Part shown: positions 1 to 8,711 of the stretch, one piece after another
How the letters are laid out: every line of letters begins with the position of its first letter
Position numbering within the stretch: position 1 is the first letter of the stretch
Assembly: GCF_010820555.1 (NCBI RefSeq)
Contig: NZ_JAAIKD010000004.1
Span: 1-64,000, forward strand
Source of the DNA: Psychroflexus aurantiacus
Lineage (GTDB): Bacteria > Bacteroidota > Bacteroidia > Flavobacteriales > Flavobacteriaceae
DNA: 64,000 nucleotides
Direction of reading: 5' to 3'
Translations under genes and position numbers: made by a program
The notes under the pieces: generated by a model
The model's input: only the letters and a program-made list of their open reading frames with translations
Database searches by the model: none
Told to the model about the DNA's origin: nothing

Positions 1-95
1 TTATTAGAAGTGAGATATTAGACATCAGAGCTTAGATACAAGACATTAGATCAAAAACCTAATAAGTCTAAACTCTAATATCTACTTTAAGATTT
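1..95. repeat. AT-rich degenerate repeat spacer upstream of 5S
   Basis: Non-coding spacer made of imperfect TTAGA-type units (TTAGAAGT, TTAGACAT, TTAGATAC, ATTAGATC) plus a perfect 9-bp inverted pair, GATATTAGA at 14-22 and TCTAATATC at 74-82. By position it should be the 23S-5S internal spacer, with the 23S gene just left of the window. The inverted pair could fold in the precursor rRNA and assist processing; that is inference. Confidence 0.5.
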
Positions 96-203
<108 letters not shown>

Positions 204-209
204 TTATAG

Positions 210-246
210 AAAAACCCTTAATTACAGCCGTAATTAAGGGTTTTTT
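210..246 (+). terminator. rho-independent terminator of the rRNA operon
   Basis: Near-perfect stem (210-225 with 230-245) around a 4-nt loop AGCC, followed by a T tract. It lies directly behind the 5S gene. Confidence 0.85.
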
Positions 247-276
247 ATTTTTAATGCATTTTAAACTATAAGACAA

Positions 277-314
277 TAAAAAACCTCTGCATAAATCCAA
301 TTATGCAGAGGTTT
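277..314 (-). terminator. terminator of the M3 peptidase gene
   Basis: A 14-bp perfect stem (281-294 with 301-314) with a 6-nt loop. Read on the minus strand it is followed by a run of T residues and lies 23 nt beyond the stop of the M3 peptidase gene. Confidence 0.8.
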
Positions 315-336
315 CTGTTTTGTATGGTACCTAAAC

Positions 337-2361
337 CTAGACTAAACCTGCCCTCTTGAGCAAAGCCTCGGGATCTGGTTCTCTTCCCCTGAATTCTTTA
401 TAAAGTTTCATAGGGTCTACGGTTCCTCCTTTTTGAAGTATATTTTCTTTATAACTCGAAGCTACAGCAGCATTGAATATTCCTTCTTCCTTAAATAATT
501 CGAAAGCATCTGCATCCAGTACTTCTGCCCATTTATACGAGTAGTACCCCGAACTATAACCGCCCTGGAAAATATGTCCAAAAGCTGTGCTCATGCACGT
601 CTCATCCACCTCAGGTAATAATTCTGTATCGGCGAAAGCTTTGTTTTCATGGGTTTTGATATCTTCAATGCCAATAGTGCTTTCAATCGCGTGCCAAGCC
701 ATATCAAGCTTTCCAAAGCTGACCTGTCTGGCGGTTTGTAAACCTTCCATGAAATTAGAAGATCGCTTTATCTTTTCAATGTACTCCAGTGGTATAACTT
801 CGCCGGTCTTGTAATGTTTTGCAAATAGCTCCAAAGCCTCTTTTTCATAACACCAGTTTTCCATAAGCTGACTTGGTAGTTCAACAAAATCCCAATAGAC
901 GGAAGCACCGGAAAGTGAAGGATAGTTCGTTTTGGCATTCATAGCATGAAGCGCATGCCCAAATTCATGAAAAAGGGTAGTGACTTCATTGAACGTTAGA
1001 AGTGACGGCTGCTTCTTGGTGGGTTTTGAGAAATTACAAACAATAGAGACCTGAGGTCTTTCTTCCCTGCCCTCCTTCTTATACTGATCTTTATAAGTCG
1101 TCATCCAGGCGCCGTCTCTCTTGCCGGCTCGGGGATGAAAATCAGCATACAATGTGGCTAAGTACTTGTCATTTTCATAGACTTTGTAGGTCACCACGTC
1201 TTTATGGTACACCTCTATGCTCTTATCTTTTTCAAATCTTAGCTTGAAAAGTTTCGCGGTGATCTCAAACATTCCATGTATCACCTGATTCAGTTCAAAA
1301 TAAGGCTTAAGCGTTTCTTCATCCAGATCGAATGTCTTTTGTTTTAGCTTTTCAGTATAATAGGCTTTATCCCATTTTTGAAATTCTTTGATACCATCCG
1401 TTTCTAAAGCAAAATCTTCAAGTTCTTCGATTTCTTTTTTAGCTGCAGGAAGTGCTTTTTCCAGAATATCATCCAGAAAAGTTTTCACGTTGTTTACGCT
1501 TTTAGCCATCCTTTCCTGAAGAACAAAATCAGCGTGAGATTCGAAACCCAACAATCGAGCTCTCTCCAATCTCAATTCCACGATATCTAGTACATTTTTC
1601 TCATTATTGAATTCATTGTTTTTGAAAGCCTTGGAACCGAAGCCTAAAAACATTTGTTTTCTCAAGTCTCTATGTTTTCCAAATTTCATCACAGGGATGT
1701 AAGTGGGATAGTCTAAGGTCAAGATATACCCTTTCTTAGCTTTTTCTTTTGCCAGTTCTCTTGCCGAATCTTTTACAGAATCCGGAATGCCTTCCAACTC
1801 ACTTTCATCTGAAATATGTAACTCAAAATTATTGGTCTCCGCTAAAACATTTTCGCCAAATTTTAATGAAGCAAGAGATAGTAATTTGTCTATTTCTCTT
1901 AACCGGGCTTGTTTTTCTTTGTCTAAATTAGCTCCGTTTCTTGTGAAGTTTTTATAAATCTTCTCAAGTAGCCTGAGTTGTTCTTCAGAATAATTGTGGG
2001 CAGACCTGTTGTCAAAAACATCCTTGATTCTTTCGAATAAATCGAAATTCAAAAGCAAATCATTATTAAACTCACTTAACAGCGGAGAAATGTCCTGAGC
2101 TAATTTCTGAATTTCAGGAGTGGTCTCAGCAGAATTTAAATTAAAAAAAATACTGGCTATTCTTCCCAACAGGTTTCCAGAAAACTCCAGGGTTTCGATT
2201 GTGTTTTCATACGTTGCCTTTTCTGGATTTCTTACGATTGAATCTATCTCTTTTCGAGCCTGTTCCAGACTTTTTTCAAATGCAGGTTTAAAATGTTTTG
2301 CCTGTATTTTTGAAAATGGAGGATGATCAAACTTTTGTAATAAGGGGTTTATTTCAGTCAT
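337..2361 (-). CDS. M3 family zinc metallopeptidase (oligopeptidase / peptidyl-dipeptidase type)
   Basis: A 674-aa thimet-oligopeptidase-fold enzyme expected to hydrolyse short peptides in the cytoplasm. The zinc-binding HEFGH motif is at residues 465-469, and the downstream glutamate-containing block (DFVELPSQ) that completes the metal site is intact. Length is normal for Dcp, OpdA and PrlC (about 680 aa). No signal peptide is visible, since the N-terminus is hydrophilic. The gene is followed by its own terminator, and the upstream nucleoid-protein gene ends 14 nt before its start, so co-transcription is likely. Whether it is a Dcp-type dipeptidyl carboxypeptidase or an OpdA-type endopeptidase cannot be settled from motifs, so no symbol is given. 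Confidence 0.93.
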   Translation of the reverse strand: MTEINPLLQKFDHPPFSKIQAKHFKPAFEKSLEQARKEIDSIVRNPEKATYENTIETLEFSGNLLGRIASIFFNLNSAETTPEIQKLAQDISPLLSEFNNDLLLNFDLFERIKDVFDNRSAHNYSEEQLRLLEKIYKNFTRNGANLDKEKQARLREIDKLLSLASLKFGENVLAETNNFELHISDESELEGIPDSVKDSARELAKEKAKKGYILTLDYPTYIPVMKFGKHRDLRKQMFLGFGSKAFKNNEFNNEKNVLDIVELRLERARLLGFESHADFVLQERMAKSVNNVKTFLDDILEKALPAAKKEIEELEDFALETDGIKEFQKWDKAYYTEKLKQKTFDLDEETLKPYFELNQVIHGMFEITAKLFKLRFEKDKSIEVYHKDVVTYKVYENDKYLATLYADFHPRAGKRDGAWMTTYKDQYKKEGREERPQVSIVCNFSKPTKKQPSLLTFNEVTTLFHEFGHALHAMNAKTNYPSLSGASVYWDFVELPSQLMENWCYEKEALELFAKHYKTGEVIPLEYIEKIKRSSNFMEGLQTARQVSFGKLDMAWHAIESTIGIEDIKTHENKAFADTELLPEVDETCMSTAFGHIFQGGYSSGYYSYKWAEVLDADAFELFKEEGIFNAAVASSYKENILQKGGTVDPMKLYKEFRGREPDPEALLKRAGLV

Positions 2362-2375
2362 AGATTAATTTTGAT

Positions 2376-3434
2376 TTAGCTTTTTTCTTCTTTGTTGAAG
2401 TAAACGAGGTAATAGAACATCTGTCGATCTTCATCCCATCCTTTTTCAATAAATTTCTCCGCACTATCGCCTTTAATAAAGTCCATTTTGATCTGGACAT
2501 TCGTATCCAGGTTGATCACGCTTTTTATTTTTTTCCGTGCTGCGGTGACGGCAGTATTGGAAATTGGAAAATCGGATAGGTCTTCAACTTTATATTTTGG
2601 AGCTTTCTCGGTTTTATAATTTTGAAATTCTGGTTCCAAAGCCGGATTTTCCAGGACATCATTGAGGAAATTTCGCTCGTTGAAGTTATCGTTGGAGGCG
2701 AAGTGATTCATGGCTTTATTCATAAACAGTACTTCCTGTTGTTTGTCTTCAGCAGGGAGGACAACGTCTTTGGCAAAATTCTCACAGAACTTCAAATACT
2801 TTTTGGTATAGAAATTCTCATCTTCAAAAAAGTCCACTTGCAGAAACTGTTCAAGCCAGTATTTGGTATCGTATTTATTGGAATCTACCGAGAGTATTTT
2901 ATAACCGGTTTCTTTTTCAGTATTGAAAATTAAAGCACCCTTATCCAGCTTATTCAGGTAAACCCCCTGTTGCAGGATAAGGTCAAGGTTATTTTGTTTT
3001 TCTTCAAACTGAAGAAAATCGTGTTTCAATTCTGATTTGAAAATCCCAATAGCAGAAACTTTTTCATTGTCGAGGAGCATATTTTCAAAATAAACCACAT
3101 AGACTTCTCCGCCTTTGATGTGTTGATGCTTGGATTCTTCAAAAAGCAGTTGTGTAATCTTTTTCGAGACGGTATGGCTTTCAGAAGGATTATTGAATAT
3201 GTCTGTAGCCAGGTTGTAGAGCTGGTGAAATTCCAAATCATTCTCATGTACAAAGTGATAGTAATTTTCCTCCTTGTCTCTAAAGGATTTCAGGAAATAC
3301 TCTTTGATAAGCGGTTTTAATTCATCAGATAATTCGTGAGGATTTTCTGAGATGAATAAAGATTCATTCCTGCTTTTGTTTCCTACACGATGAATGGACA
3401 TGCTCTCGATTTGAGCACTGAATAAGTTGATCAT
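2376..3434 (-). CDS. 37-kDa nucleoid-associated protein family (NdpA/YejK-like)
   Basis: A 352-aa protein that I place in the NA37 family (E. coli YejK), from its overall layout: an N-terminal block about the native nucleoid protein (IHRVGNK then nnnSLFISENP) and an acidic, lysine-rich middle. Family members bind DNA in the nucleoid; the molecular role is poorly defined. It has no membrane segment and no signal peptide. It sits 14 nt upstream of the M3 peptidase and 42 nt downstream of the pRiA4b ORF-3-like gene on the same strand. Assignment rests on family resemblance, without a catalytic motif to confirm it. Confidence 0.8.
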   Translation of the reverse strand: MINLFSAQIESMSIHRVGNKSRNESLFISENPHELSDELKPLIKEYFLKSFRDKEENYYHFVHENDLEFHQLYNLATDIFNNPSESHTVSKKITQLLFEESKHQHIKGGEVYVVYFENMLLDNEKVSAIGIFKSELKHDFLQFEEKQNNLDLILQQGVYLNKLDKGALIFNTEKETGYKILSVDSNKYDTKYWLEQFLQVDFFEDENFYTKKYLKFCENFAKDVVLPAEDKQQEVLFMNKAMNHFASNDNFNERNFLNDVLENPALEPEFQNYKTEKAPKYKVEDLSDFPISNTAVTAARKKIKSVINLDTNVQIKMDFIKGDSAEKFIEKGWDEDRQMFYYLVYFNKEEKS

Positions 3435-3476
3435 AAAAAAAGTATGTGTTTATCTGTTAGTGTTGATGGAATTCGA

Positions 3477-3995
3477 TTAATTCCAGTTTTCATCAAAATC
3501 GAAATCATCTAAATTTTCAAAGGTAATGTCGTCATTATCGCCATTATCCTCATCATAATCATCCAATTTTTCAGCTTCAAATTTCTTTTCAGGCGGTGAC
3601 TCGGGTAACTGGCCCTGAGCAAACATGAGATTGGGGTAATCCTGTCCTTCTTCCGGTTCAGCAATATCGGCCAATTCGACATAAAACGTCCACATATTGA
3701 AGAAATCGTAGACATAAATCATTTTGGTATAATCTCTTGAAAACACAGAGTCGAGTGTGGTTTCATCCATCATATTGACTTGGTCGTCCTCGTCTCCCAT
3801 AGTGAAGAGCAGGTATTCTTCTCCCTGATTCCAGTCCTCATCACTTTTGTAAAATGATGCCATTTCGGTTCCGTCAAACCCAAAAGCCTGAGCGATGGCA
3901 TTGTGAAGATCCTCCAAAGTGGAATCGTCTCTGATTTCTATGTCCCGTATAACATCGTCCAGGGTGTCTAGAACGACTCTATATTTATAAATCAT
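3477..3995 (-). CDS. plasmid pRiA4b ORF-3-like family protein
   Basis: A 172-aa soluble protein matching the PRiA4_ORF3 family. The N-terminus (YKYRVVLD, then IEIRDDSTLEDLHNAIAQAFGF) and the aromatic core (YVYDFFNMWTF) are typical. The C-terminal 40 residues are very acidic (runs of D and E) and probably disordered. The family's function is unknown; despite its plasmid-derived name it is widespread on chromosomes. Its start overlaps the 3' end of the heme A synthase gene by 11 nt, so translation of the two is probably coupled. Confidence 0.85.
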   Translation of the reverse strand: MIYKYRVVLDTLDDVIRDIEIRDDSTLEDLHNAIAQAFGFDGTEMASFYKSDEDWNQGEEYLLFTMGDEDDQVNMMDETTLDSVFSRDYTKMIYVYDFFNMWTFYVELADIAEPEEGQDYPNLMFAQGQLPESPPEKKFEAEKLDDYDEDNGDNDDITFENLDDFDFDENWN

Positions 3996-5022
3996 GGGTT
4001 TTGTTTTTTGAAATTAAATTCGCTTCAAAACTTTGCATTAAAATATAAAATTGTACTCCAAATAACAAAGCAGCGAAGACTAAATGCAAAGGTTGAGAAA
4101 GAAACGGGAAATCCAGGTAATACATCGCGATTCCAGTCAGAATTTCAACACCGACTAATACTATCATCCAGTTGGTGAGCTTAAAGCCTAACTTTCGGGA
4201 TCTGTTTAACCACCAGATGCCAGCATTGACGAGGAGTACTAAAATAGAAAACGAGCGATGCGCATAAAAAACCAGGTTTGGATTTTCCAGCCATTCGCTC
4301 TTATTGGAATAGCCCACACTATCTATTTGTTCATCCACAAATTGTCTCACCTGAGTTCCCATAGCTACCTGTATCAAGCTAAGAATAACTGCGAACACAA
4401 GCAAATTTCTGAAAGTAAATGTGCTTATCAAGGAAGAGTCTTCGTTGGAAGACAGTTTAAGAATATAAATAAGCAGGGCTACCAGCAAAAGCGCAACAAG
4501 CATATGAATGGTAATTCTTACAGGGGATAAAACCGAATAAACCACTGTCGCGCCCAACCAGGCCTGAAATAGAAGCAAGACAAGGCACAGAATAGAAAAC
4601 AAGGTGAGTTTTTTATTTTTCTTCCATTGTCCAAAGGAGCTGATGCACATAATCAGTATAGCTATTCCAGCCAAAGCACCCAGAAGCCTGTTGATATATT
4701 CTATCCACGTATGGGCAGCGTTGAACTCCGCATAATCATGTTTCTCATAGGTGCTCCAATGCGCCTGATCATAACGATCTGAAGAAGTAAAAGCTTCTTT
4801 GGCTACTTTAAGCGACTCCTCCACAATGATGACCTGGCCTTTAAAATAGTCATGCTCAGGTTCCCATCTTAACTGACTTTCCTCGGTGGGAGGGATATAA
4901 TATCCAAAACATTTTGGCCAGTCTGGGCAACCCATGCCGCTTCCTGTCATTCGCACCACTGCACCAGCGATGATAACCAGATAAATGATGATAATTGAGG
5001 CTTTAATCGATTTTCTGAACAC
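3985..5022 (-). CDS. ctaA: heme A synthase (COX15/CtaA)
   Basis: A 345-aa polytopic inner-membrane enzyme that oxidises the C8 methyl of heme O to give heme A for aa3-type cytochrome oxidase. The first transmembrane helix is followed by the diagnostic VVRMTGSGMGCPDWPKCFG block (about residues 21-39), and about eight helices follow in the two-bundle arrangement of COX15. Conserved histidines that would ligate heme occur in the loop near HTWIEYINRLLG and again near AHRSF. The heme O synthase and oxidase genes are not in the window. The gene overlaps the downstream pRiA4b-like gene by 11 nt. Confidence 0.95.
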   Translation of the reverse strand: MFRKSIKASIIIIYLVIIAGAVVRMTGSGMGCPDWPKCFGYYIPPTEESQLRWEPEHDYFKGQVIIVEESLKVAKEAFTSSDRYDQAHWSTYEKHDYAEFNAAHTWIEYINRLLGALAGIAILIMCISSFGQWKKNKKLTLFSILCLVLLLFQAWLGATVVYSVLSPVRITIHMLVALLLVALLIYILKLSSNEDSSLISTFTFRNLLVFAVILSLIQVAMGTQVRQFVDEQIDSVGYSNKSEWLENPNLVFYAHRSFSILVLLVNAGIWWLNRSRKLGFKLTNWMIVLVGVEILTGIAMYYLDFPFLSQPLHLVFAALLFGVQFYILMQSFEANLISKNKTHDL

Positions 5023-5115
5023 GGTCTAGATTTTCTGTAAAGATAATTTATATGTGCTAGTTAAGGCATCAAATAATGAGTTTACAAGTCTATTTTGGGA
5101 TGTTTTTGATAAAAA

Positions 5116-6543
5116 TTAAGCTTGTTGTTTGAAGCCATAGGATTTTCCTTCCTTAAGCATAAATTCAAATGCAGCATCATATTCATTGGGGATAACGCCA
5201 TCTAAAATGGCTTCTTTTATTTTGGCTTTGATTTCCCCAACAGCCTGACACGGCTGAATGTTGAAGGTTTCCATAATTTCGTTGCCAGATACCGGAGGCT
5301 GAAAATTTCTTACCTGATCACGCTCTTCAACTTCTTTGATTCTGTCTCTAACGAGTTTGAAATTGTTGTGGTATTGCTTGTAGCGTTTTGGATTTTTCGT
5401 GGTAATGTCTGCTTCGCAAAGCGTCATCAAATCTTCCAAATGTTCTCCGGAATCATGAACCAGTCGTCTCACAGCAGAATCAGTCACATCTTCATCCACA
5501 ATGGCTATGGGTCTTGAGCTTAGCAAAACGAGCTTTTGGACATATTTCATTTTATCATTCAGTGGCATTTTCAGTCTTTTGAAAATCTGATATACCATTT
5601 TTGAACCTTTGAATTCATGTCCATGAAATGTCCAGCCAATTTTCTTATGAAAGCGTTTTGTAGGCGCTTTGCCTATGTCATGCAGTAATGCAGCCCAGCG
5701 CAACCAGACATTATCGGTTTCTTTGGATATGTTGTCTACCACTTCCAAGGTATGCCAGAAATTATCCTTGTGTTTTTGCCCATCAATTTCATCTATACCT
5801 TCCAGATTTGTAAGCTCCGGAAGAATGCGTTTGAGCAATTGAGTATCGTGAAGTAATTTAAAGCCTAAGGAAGGTTTTTCAGAGGCTAATATCTTGTGTA
5901 ATTCAGTAACAATGCGCTCCTTACTAAGGATATCGATTCTGGAGGCATTGTCCTGAATAGCCTGCATGGACTTGGGGTCTATCACAAAATTAAGCTGGGA
6001 TGAAAACCTGATGGCTCTCAGCATTCTTAAGGGATCATCAGAAAATGTGATTTCAGGATCCAGAGGGGTTTTAATCACTTGGGTTTTCAAATCCTGCAAC
6101 CCGTCAAAAGGGTCTAAAAGTTTTCCAAAATGAGTTTTGTTCAGTTGAAGGGCAAGTGCATTGATGGTGAAATCCCTGCGATTTTGATCCTCTTTCAAAC
6201 TTCCCTGTTGCACTTCAGGGTTTCTGCTGTCTTCAGAATAAGATTCTTTTCGGGCGCCTACAAATTCAACTTCAAGACCAAAAACATTCAGCATTGCCGT
6301 ACCGTAGGTTTTAAAAACGGTGACCGGTGGTTTCCCAGGTAACTTTTCAGAAACTTTTTCAGCAAGTGCAATCCCACTGCCAACGGCAACGATATCGATA
6401 TCTTTGGCATTACCGCGTTTTAAAAAGAAATCCCTTACAAACCCACCAATAACGTAAGCCTCCAGATTGAGTTCATCGGCAGCCTCGGTGAGGAACTTGA
6501 ATATTTTGTGTTGTAAAGCGTCTTGGTAATAATTGTCTGACAT
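5116..6543 (-). CDS. cca: CCA tRNA nucleotidyltransferase with HD domain
   Basis: A 475-aa class II nucleotidyltransferase that adds or repairs the 3' CCA end of tRNAs. The head domain shows IGGFVRDFFL followed by the catalytic DID motif (about residues 35-57) and the RRDFTINAL block that selects nucleotides. The RNA-binding neck follows. An HD phosphohydrolase domain lies around residues 285-330 (AALLHDIGKAPT), as in Bacteroidota CCA enzymes and E. coli Cca. The stop lies 93 nt upstream of the ctaA start region, and the start is 1 nt from the end of the YrdC-family gene, making a tRNA-maturation gene pair. Confidence 0.94.
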   Translation of the reverse strand: MSDNYYQDALQHKIFKFLTEAADELNLEAYVIGGFVRDFFLKRGNAKDIDIVAVGSGIALAEKVSEKLPGKPPVTVFKTYGTAMLNVFGLEVEFVGARKESYSEDSRNPEVQQGSLKEDQNRRDFTINALALQLNKTHFGKLLDPFDGLQDLKTQVIKTPLDPEITFSDDPLRMLRAIRFSSQLNFVIDPKSMQAIQDNASRIDILSKERIVTELHKILASEKPSLGFKLLHDTQLLKRILPELTNLEGIDEIDGQKHKDNFWHTLEVVDNISKETDNVWLRWAALLHDIGKAPTKRFHKKIGWTFHGHEFKGSKMVYQIFKRLKMPLNDKMKYVQKLVLLSSRPIAIVDEDVTDSAVRRLVHDSGEHLEDLMTLCEADITTKNPKRYKQYHNNFKLVRDRIKEVEERDQVRNFQPPVSGNEIMETFNIQPCQAVGEIKAKIKEAILDGVIPNEYDAAFEFMLKEGKSYGFKQQA

Positions 6544-6544
6544 T

Positions 6545-7114
6545 TTATTTGCGAATCACTTCAACCTTCCCGTCAAGATCTAACTTAATGATTGTGGAAG
6601 GTTTTTTGTTTTTATTGGATTGGTGCAAATTTACGACATAGTCCACGCCTTTTAAAATCTCTTCTGAAATTTCAAAAAAATTGTGAGGAGTTTTTTCGCT
6701 GCTTATGTTGGCAGAAGTAGAAACAATGGGTCTTTTATATTTTCTAACAAGCTCTTTGGCGAAAATATCGTTGACTACTCTTATAGCAAGGGTATCGTCT
6801 TCTGCGATAAGGTTGGTCGCCACTCTTATCGGATTTTGATAAATAATGGTGGTAGGCTTGTCTGCGTATTTGAGAATGTCATATGCCACTTCAGGAATTT
6901 CCTCTACATATTGATTCAGCATTTTGAAGTCAGAAACCAGGCATATCAGGGATTTGCCATTGGATCGTTGTTTTAATTTGTAGATTTTATCGATGGCTTC
7001 TGCGTTTGTGGCATCGCAACCTATCCCCCAGACCGTATCTGTAGGGTAGAGGATAAGCCCTCCTCTTTTAAGCGTTTGAATACAGTCCTGTATGGTTTCT
7101 TTTTGATCTTTCAT
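6545..7114 (-). CDS. tsaC: L-threonylcarbamoyladenylate synthase (Sua5/YrdC/YwlC)
   Basis: A 189-aa YrdC-domain protein that makes threonylcarbamoyl-AMP from threonine, bicarbonate and ATP, the first step of tRNA t6A37 formation. The nucleotide-binding features are present: YPTDTVWGIGCDA near residue 24, KQRSNGKSLICLV near 48, and STSANISSE near 138. It is the short YrdC type, lacking the Sua5 C-terminal domain. It is separated by one base from the downstream cca gene, which also acts on tRNA, so they are almost certainly co-transcribed. Confidence 0.93.
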   Translation of the reverse strand: MKDQKETIQDCIQTLKRGGLILYPTDTVWGIGCDATNAEAIDKIYKLKQRSNGKSLICLVSDFKMLNQYVEEIPEVAYDILKYADKPTTIIYQNPIRVATNLIAEDDTLAIRVVNDIFAKELVRKYKRPIVSTSANISSEKTPHNFFEISEEILKGVDYVVNLHQSNKNKKPSTIIKLDLDGKVEVIRK

Positions 7115-7134
7115 AGTGTAAAGTCCTGTTTGTT

Positions 7135-7776
7135 TTATTTTTTGACGACGGTGGCGTACTGCACATAGAACATATCGATGGCTGTAAAAAATAAAAAAAG
7201 ATTGTAAAGATAGGGTTTTAAAGAACCTGTTTTATTTATTCCCTTATGCATTATGATTTTGAAACCTAAATCTTCATACATTCTTTTAATGCTTTTTTTG
7301 GTGAAAAATCTCAAATGGGTATGATCCATCACACCGCTTTCCTGATATTTCCAATCTTTTTTTAGAACCAGGGATATCATGGCGCTGTGATATCTTATGT
7401 TAGGGATCGAACTTATAATCTGTCCATTTGGTGTGAGTTTCTTTTTCATGTTTTCCAAAACGCTGTAAGGATCGATCAAATGCTCTAAAACATCATTAAA
7501 ATAAATCACATCAAAATAGTTGTCGGGTAGCTCCTCTATAAATTTCTCACATTCTCCAATGAATACCTTATCCAATATTTTTCTGGCTTTTTCTCCGTGG
7601 ATTTCCATGTATTCTATCCCCCAGGTTTCCGTAGCGTATTTGTCTTTTATCTGTTTAACAAAAACCCCCTCTCCACAACCTACATCCAAAACAGTCTTTG
7701 CATCTTCGGGAAAAAACTCTAACATTTCCGGTCTTTTGTTGATGTAGTATTTCCCTTTTTTATTGAGATAGTCCAT
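7135..7776 (-). CDS. class I SAM-dependent methyltransferase
   Basis: A 213-aa methyltransferase with the SAM-binding motif I at VLDVGCGEGVF (about residues 30-40) and a motif IV-like segment IYFNDVLEHL near residue 94. It belongs to the Methyltransf_11/23 superfamily, where the acceptor is not predictable from sequence. It lies at the edge of the glycan-core gene cluster, so a sugar or lipid-linked sugar is a reasonable substrate; this is inferred from context only. A weakly hydrophobic C-terminal stretch (YLYNLFLFFTAIDMF) might touch the membrane. Confidence 0.85.
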   Translation of the reverse strand: MDYLNKKGKYYINKRPEMLEFFPEDAKTVLDVGCGEGVFVKQIKDKYATETWGIEYMEIHGEKARKILDKVFIGECEKFIEELPDNYFDVIYFNDVLEHLIDPYSVLENMKKKLTPNGQIISSIPNIRYHSAMISLVLKKDWKYQESGVMDHTHLRFFTKKSIKRMYEDLGFKIIMHKGINKTGSLKPYLYNLFLFFTAIDMFYVQYATVVKK

Positions 7777-7839
7777 AATTATATTTACTTGTAATCTGTT
7801 TGTTGTGTTTAAAATATCGTTTTGACAACGTTAAATGAA

Positions 7840-8589
7840 TCATTCAAGTCCATTTATATAATTTTTCCAAAACCCCTTAGTTTTATTTTTTTCAAATCCG
7901 TGACATCCAAATGGTAATTCGGAATTATTTATTTTCATTCCCAAATTCGGCTTTCTATCCAATGAAAATCGTGAAGCAGTGGTTACATCCGGAATTTTAA
8001 AGGATGTATATTTTGGAGCTATTACCGACCAAAATACATCTTCAATCCCAAATAAGTTATGGTGAATATAAGCCTTAACGCTATTTTGGTGATCCTGAAA
8101 AAAGCTTAAAAATGCATTTACCTTCCTTAAGGATAATCCGCCGTTTCCGACTTTATTGAATATGATATCCCTATTTTTTACTTTTTTGGATCTGAAAAGT
8201 TTAGCGATAAAACGTTCGTCTCTTAGCCAGGGAGCACCTATATAATCATAATCTAAATCACACCAAAAATCCAGTTCATCTTTAAAAAGATAAGCGTCCA
8301 ACTGATGAATCAGCATGAACTTATAGTTCTCAAATCTTTGGTAAAACTCGTGGCTAAGTAATAATTTATTGTACCCGGAGATGTTTTCGAAAAAAAGAGG
8401 ATCAAATCTTTCTGCATCACATTGTTCCAGTGCTGCAGGTAGTTGAAGGTGTTTTGGACAGATTATTTTTATCTGATTTTTGTTATAGAGTTCAAATAAA
8501 TTCTGTATTACTAAATTTTCGTTGTGAGTCAGTTTATCTTTGTAAACCGGAACTAGAATTACATATTTGTCTTTTAAATTTTGTTTCAA
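7840..8589 (-). CDS. DUF5672 family putative glycosyltransferase
   Basis: A 249-aa protein of the DUF5672 family. Diagnostic features are a central acidic segment WCDLDYDYIGAPW, in which a D-rich motif could bind metal and sugar nucleotide, and the following GNGGLSLRKV block. The N-terminus (YVILVPVYKDKLT) resembles a Rossmann first strand. The family is usually found among surface polysaccharide genes and is thought to contain glycosyltransferases, but I know of no established reaction. It precedes the methyltransferase gene by 63 nt. A TACATTTG -7 box lies on the minus strand at 8621-8628. Confidence 0.8.
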   Translation of the reverse strand: MKQNLKDKYVILVPVYKDKLTHNENLVIQNLFELYNKNQIKIICPKHLQLPAALEQCDAERFDPLFFENISGYNKLLLSHEFYQRFENYKFMLIHQLDAYLFKDELDFWCDLDYDYIGAPWLRDERFIAKLFRSKKVKNRDIIFNKVGNGGLSLRKVNAFLSFFQDHQNSVKAYIHHNLFGIEDVFWSVIAPKYTSFKIPDVTTASRFSLDRKPNLGMKINNSELPFGCHGFEKNKTKGFWKNYINGLE

Positions 8590-8620
8590 TTGAAAAATTT
8601 AGAATTTAACTTCTGTTTTG

Positions 8621-8628
8621 CAAATGTA
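8621..8628 (-). promoter_or_regulatory. putative -7 box (TACATTTG) for the DUF5672 gene
   Basis: Matches the Bacteroidota TAnnTTTG -7 consensus on the minus strand, 32 nt before the start codon at 8589. No clear -33 element is visible at the usual spacing. Confidence 0.4.
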
Positions 8629-8711
8629 ATCAACTCAAAAGGTTTAATATATTAAATATCTAAATCCATTTATTTACGCGTAATTTTAACTCTTCTTGCT
8701 TAATCTTTATT

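Noticed and set aside
1-95. CRISPR-like array from the repeated TTAGA units
   Set aside because: Repeats are degenerate, short and irregularly spaced, with no constant spacer length or cas genes.
3477-3995. Sign of a plasmid or mobile element, because of the pRiA4b ORF-3 and IS1096 passenger label of the family
   Set aside because: No transposase, terminal repeats or composition change nearby; the family is widespread on chromosomes.
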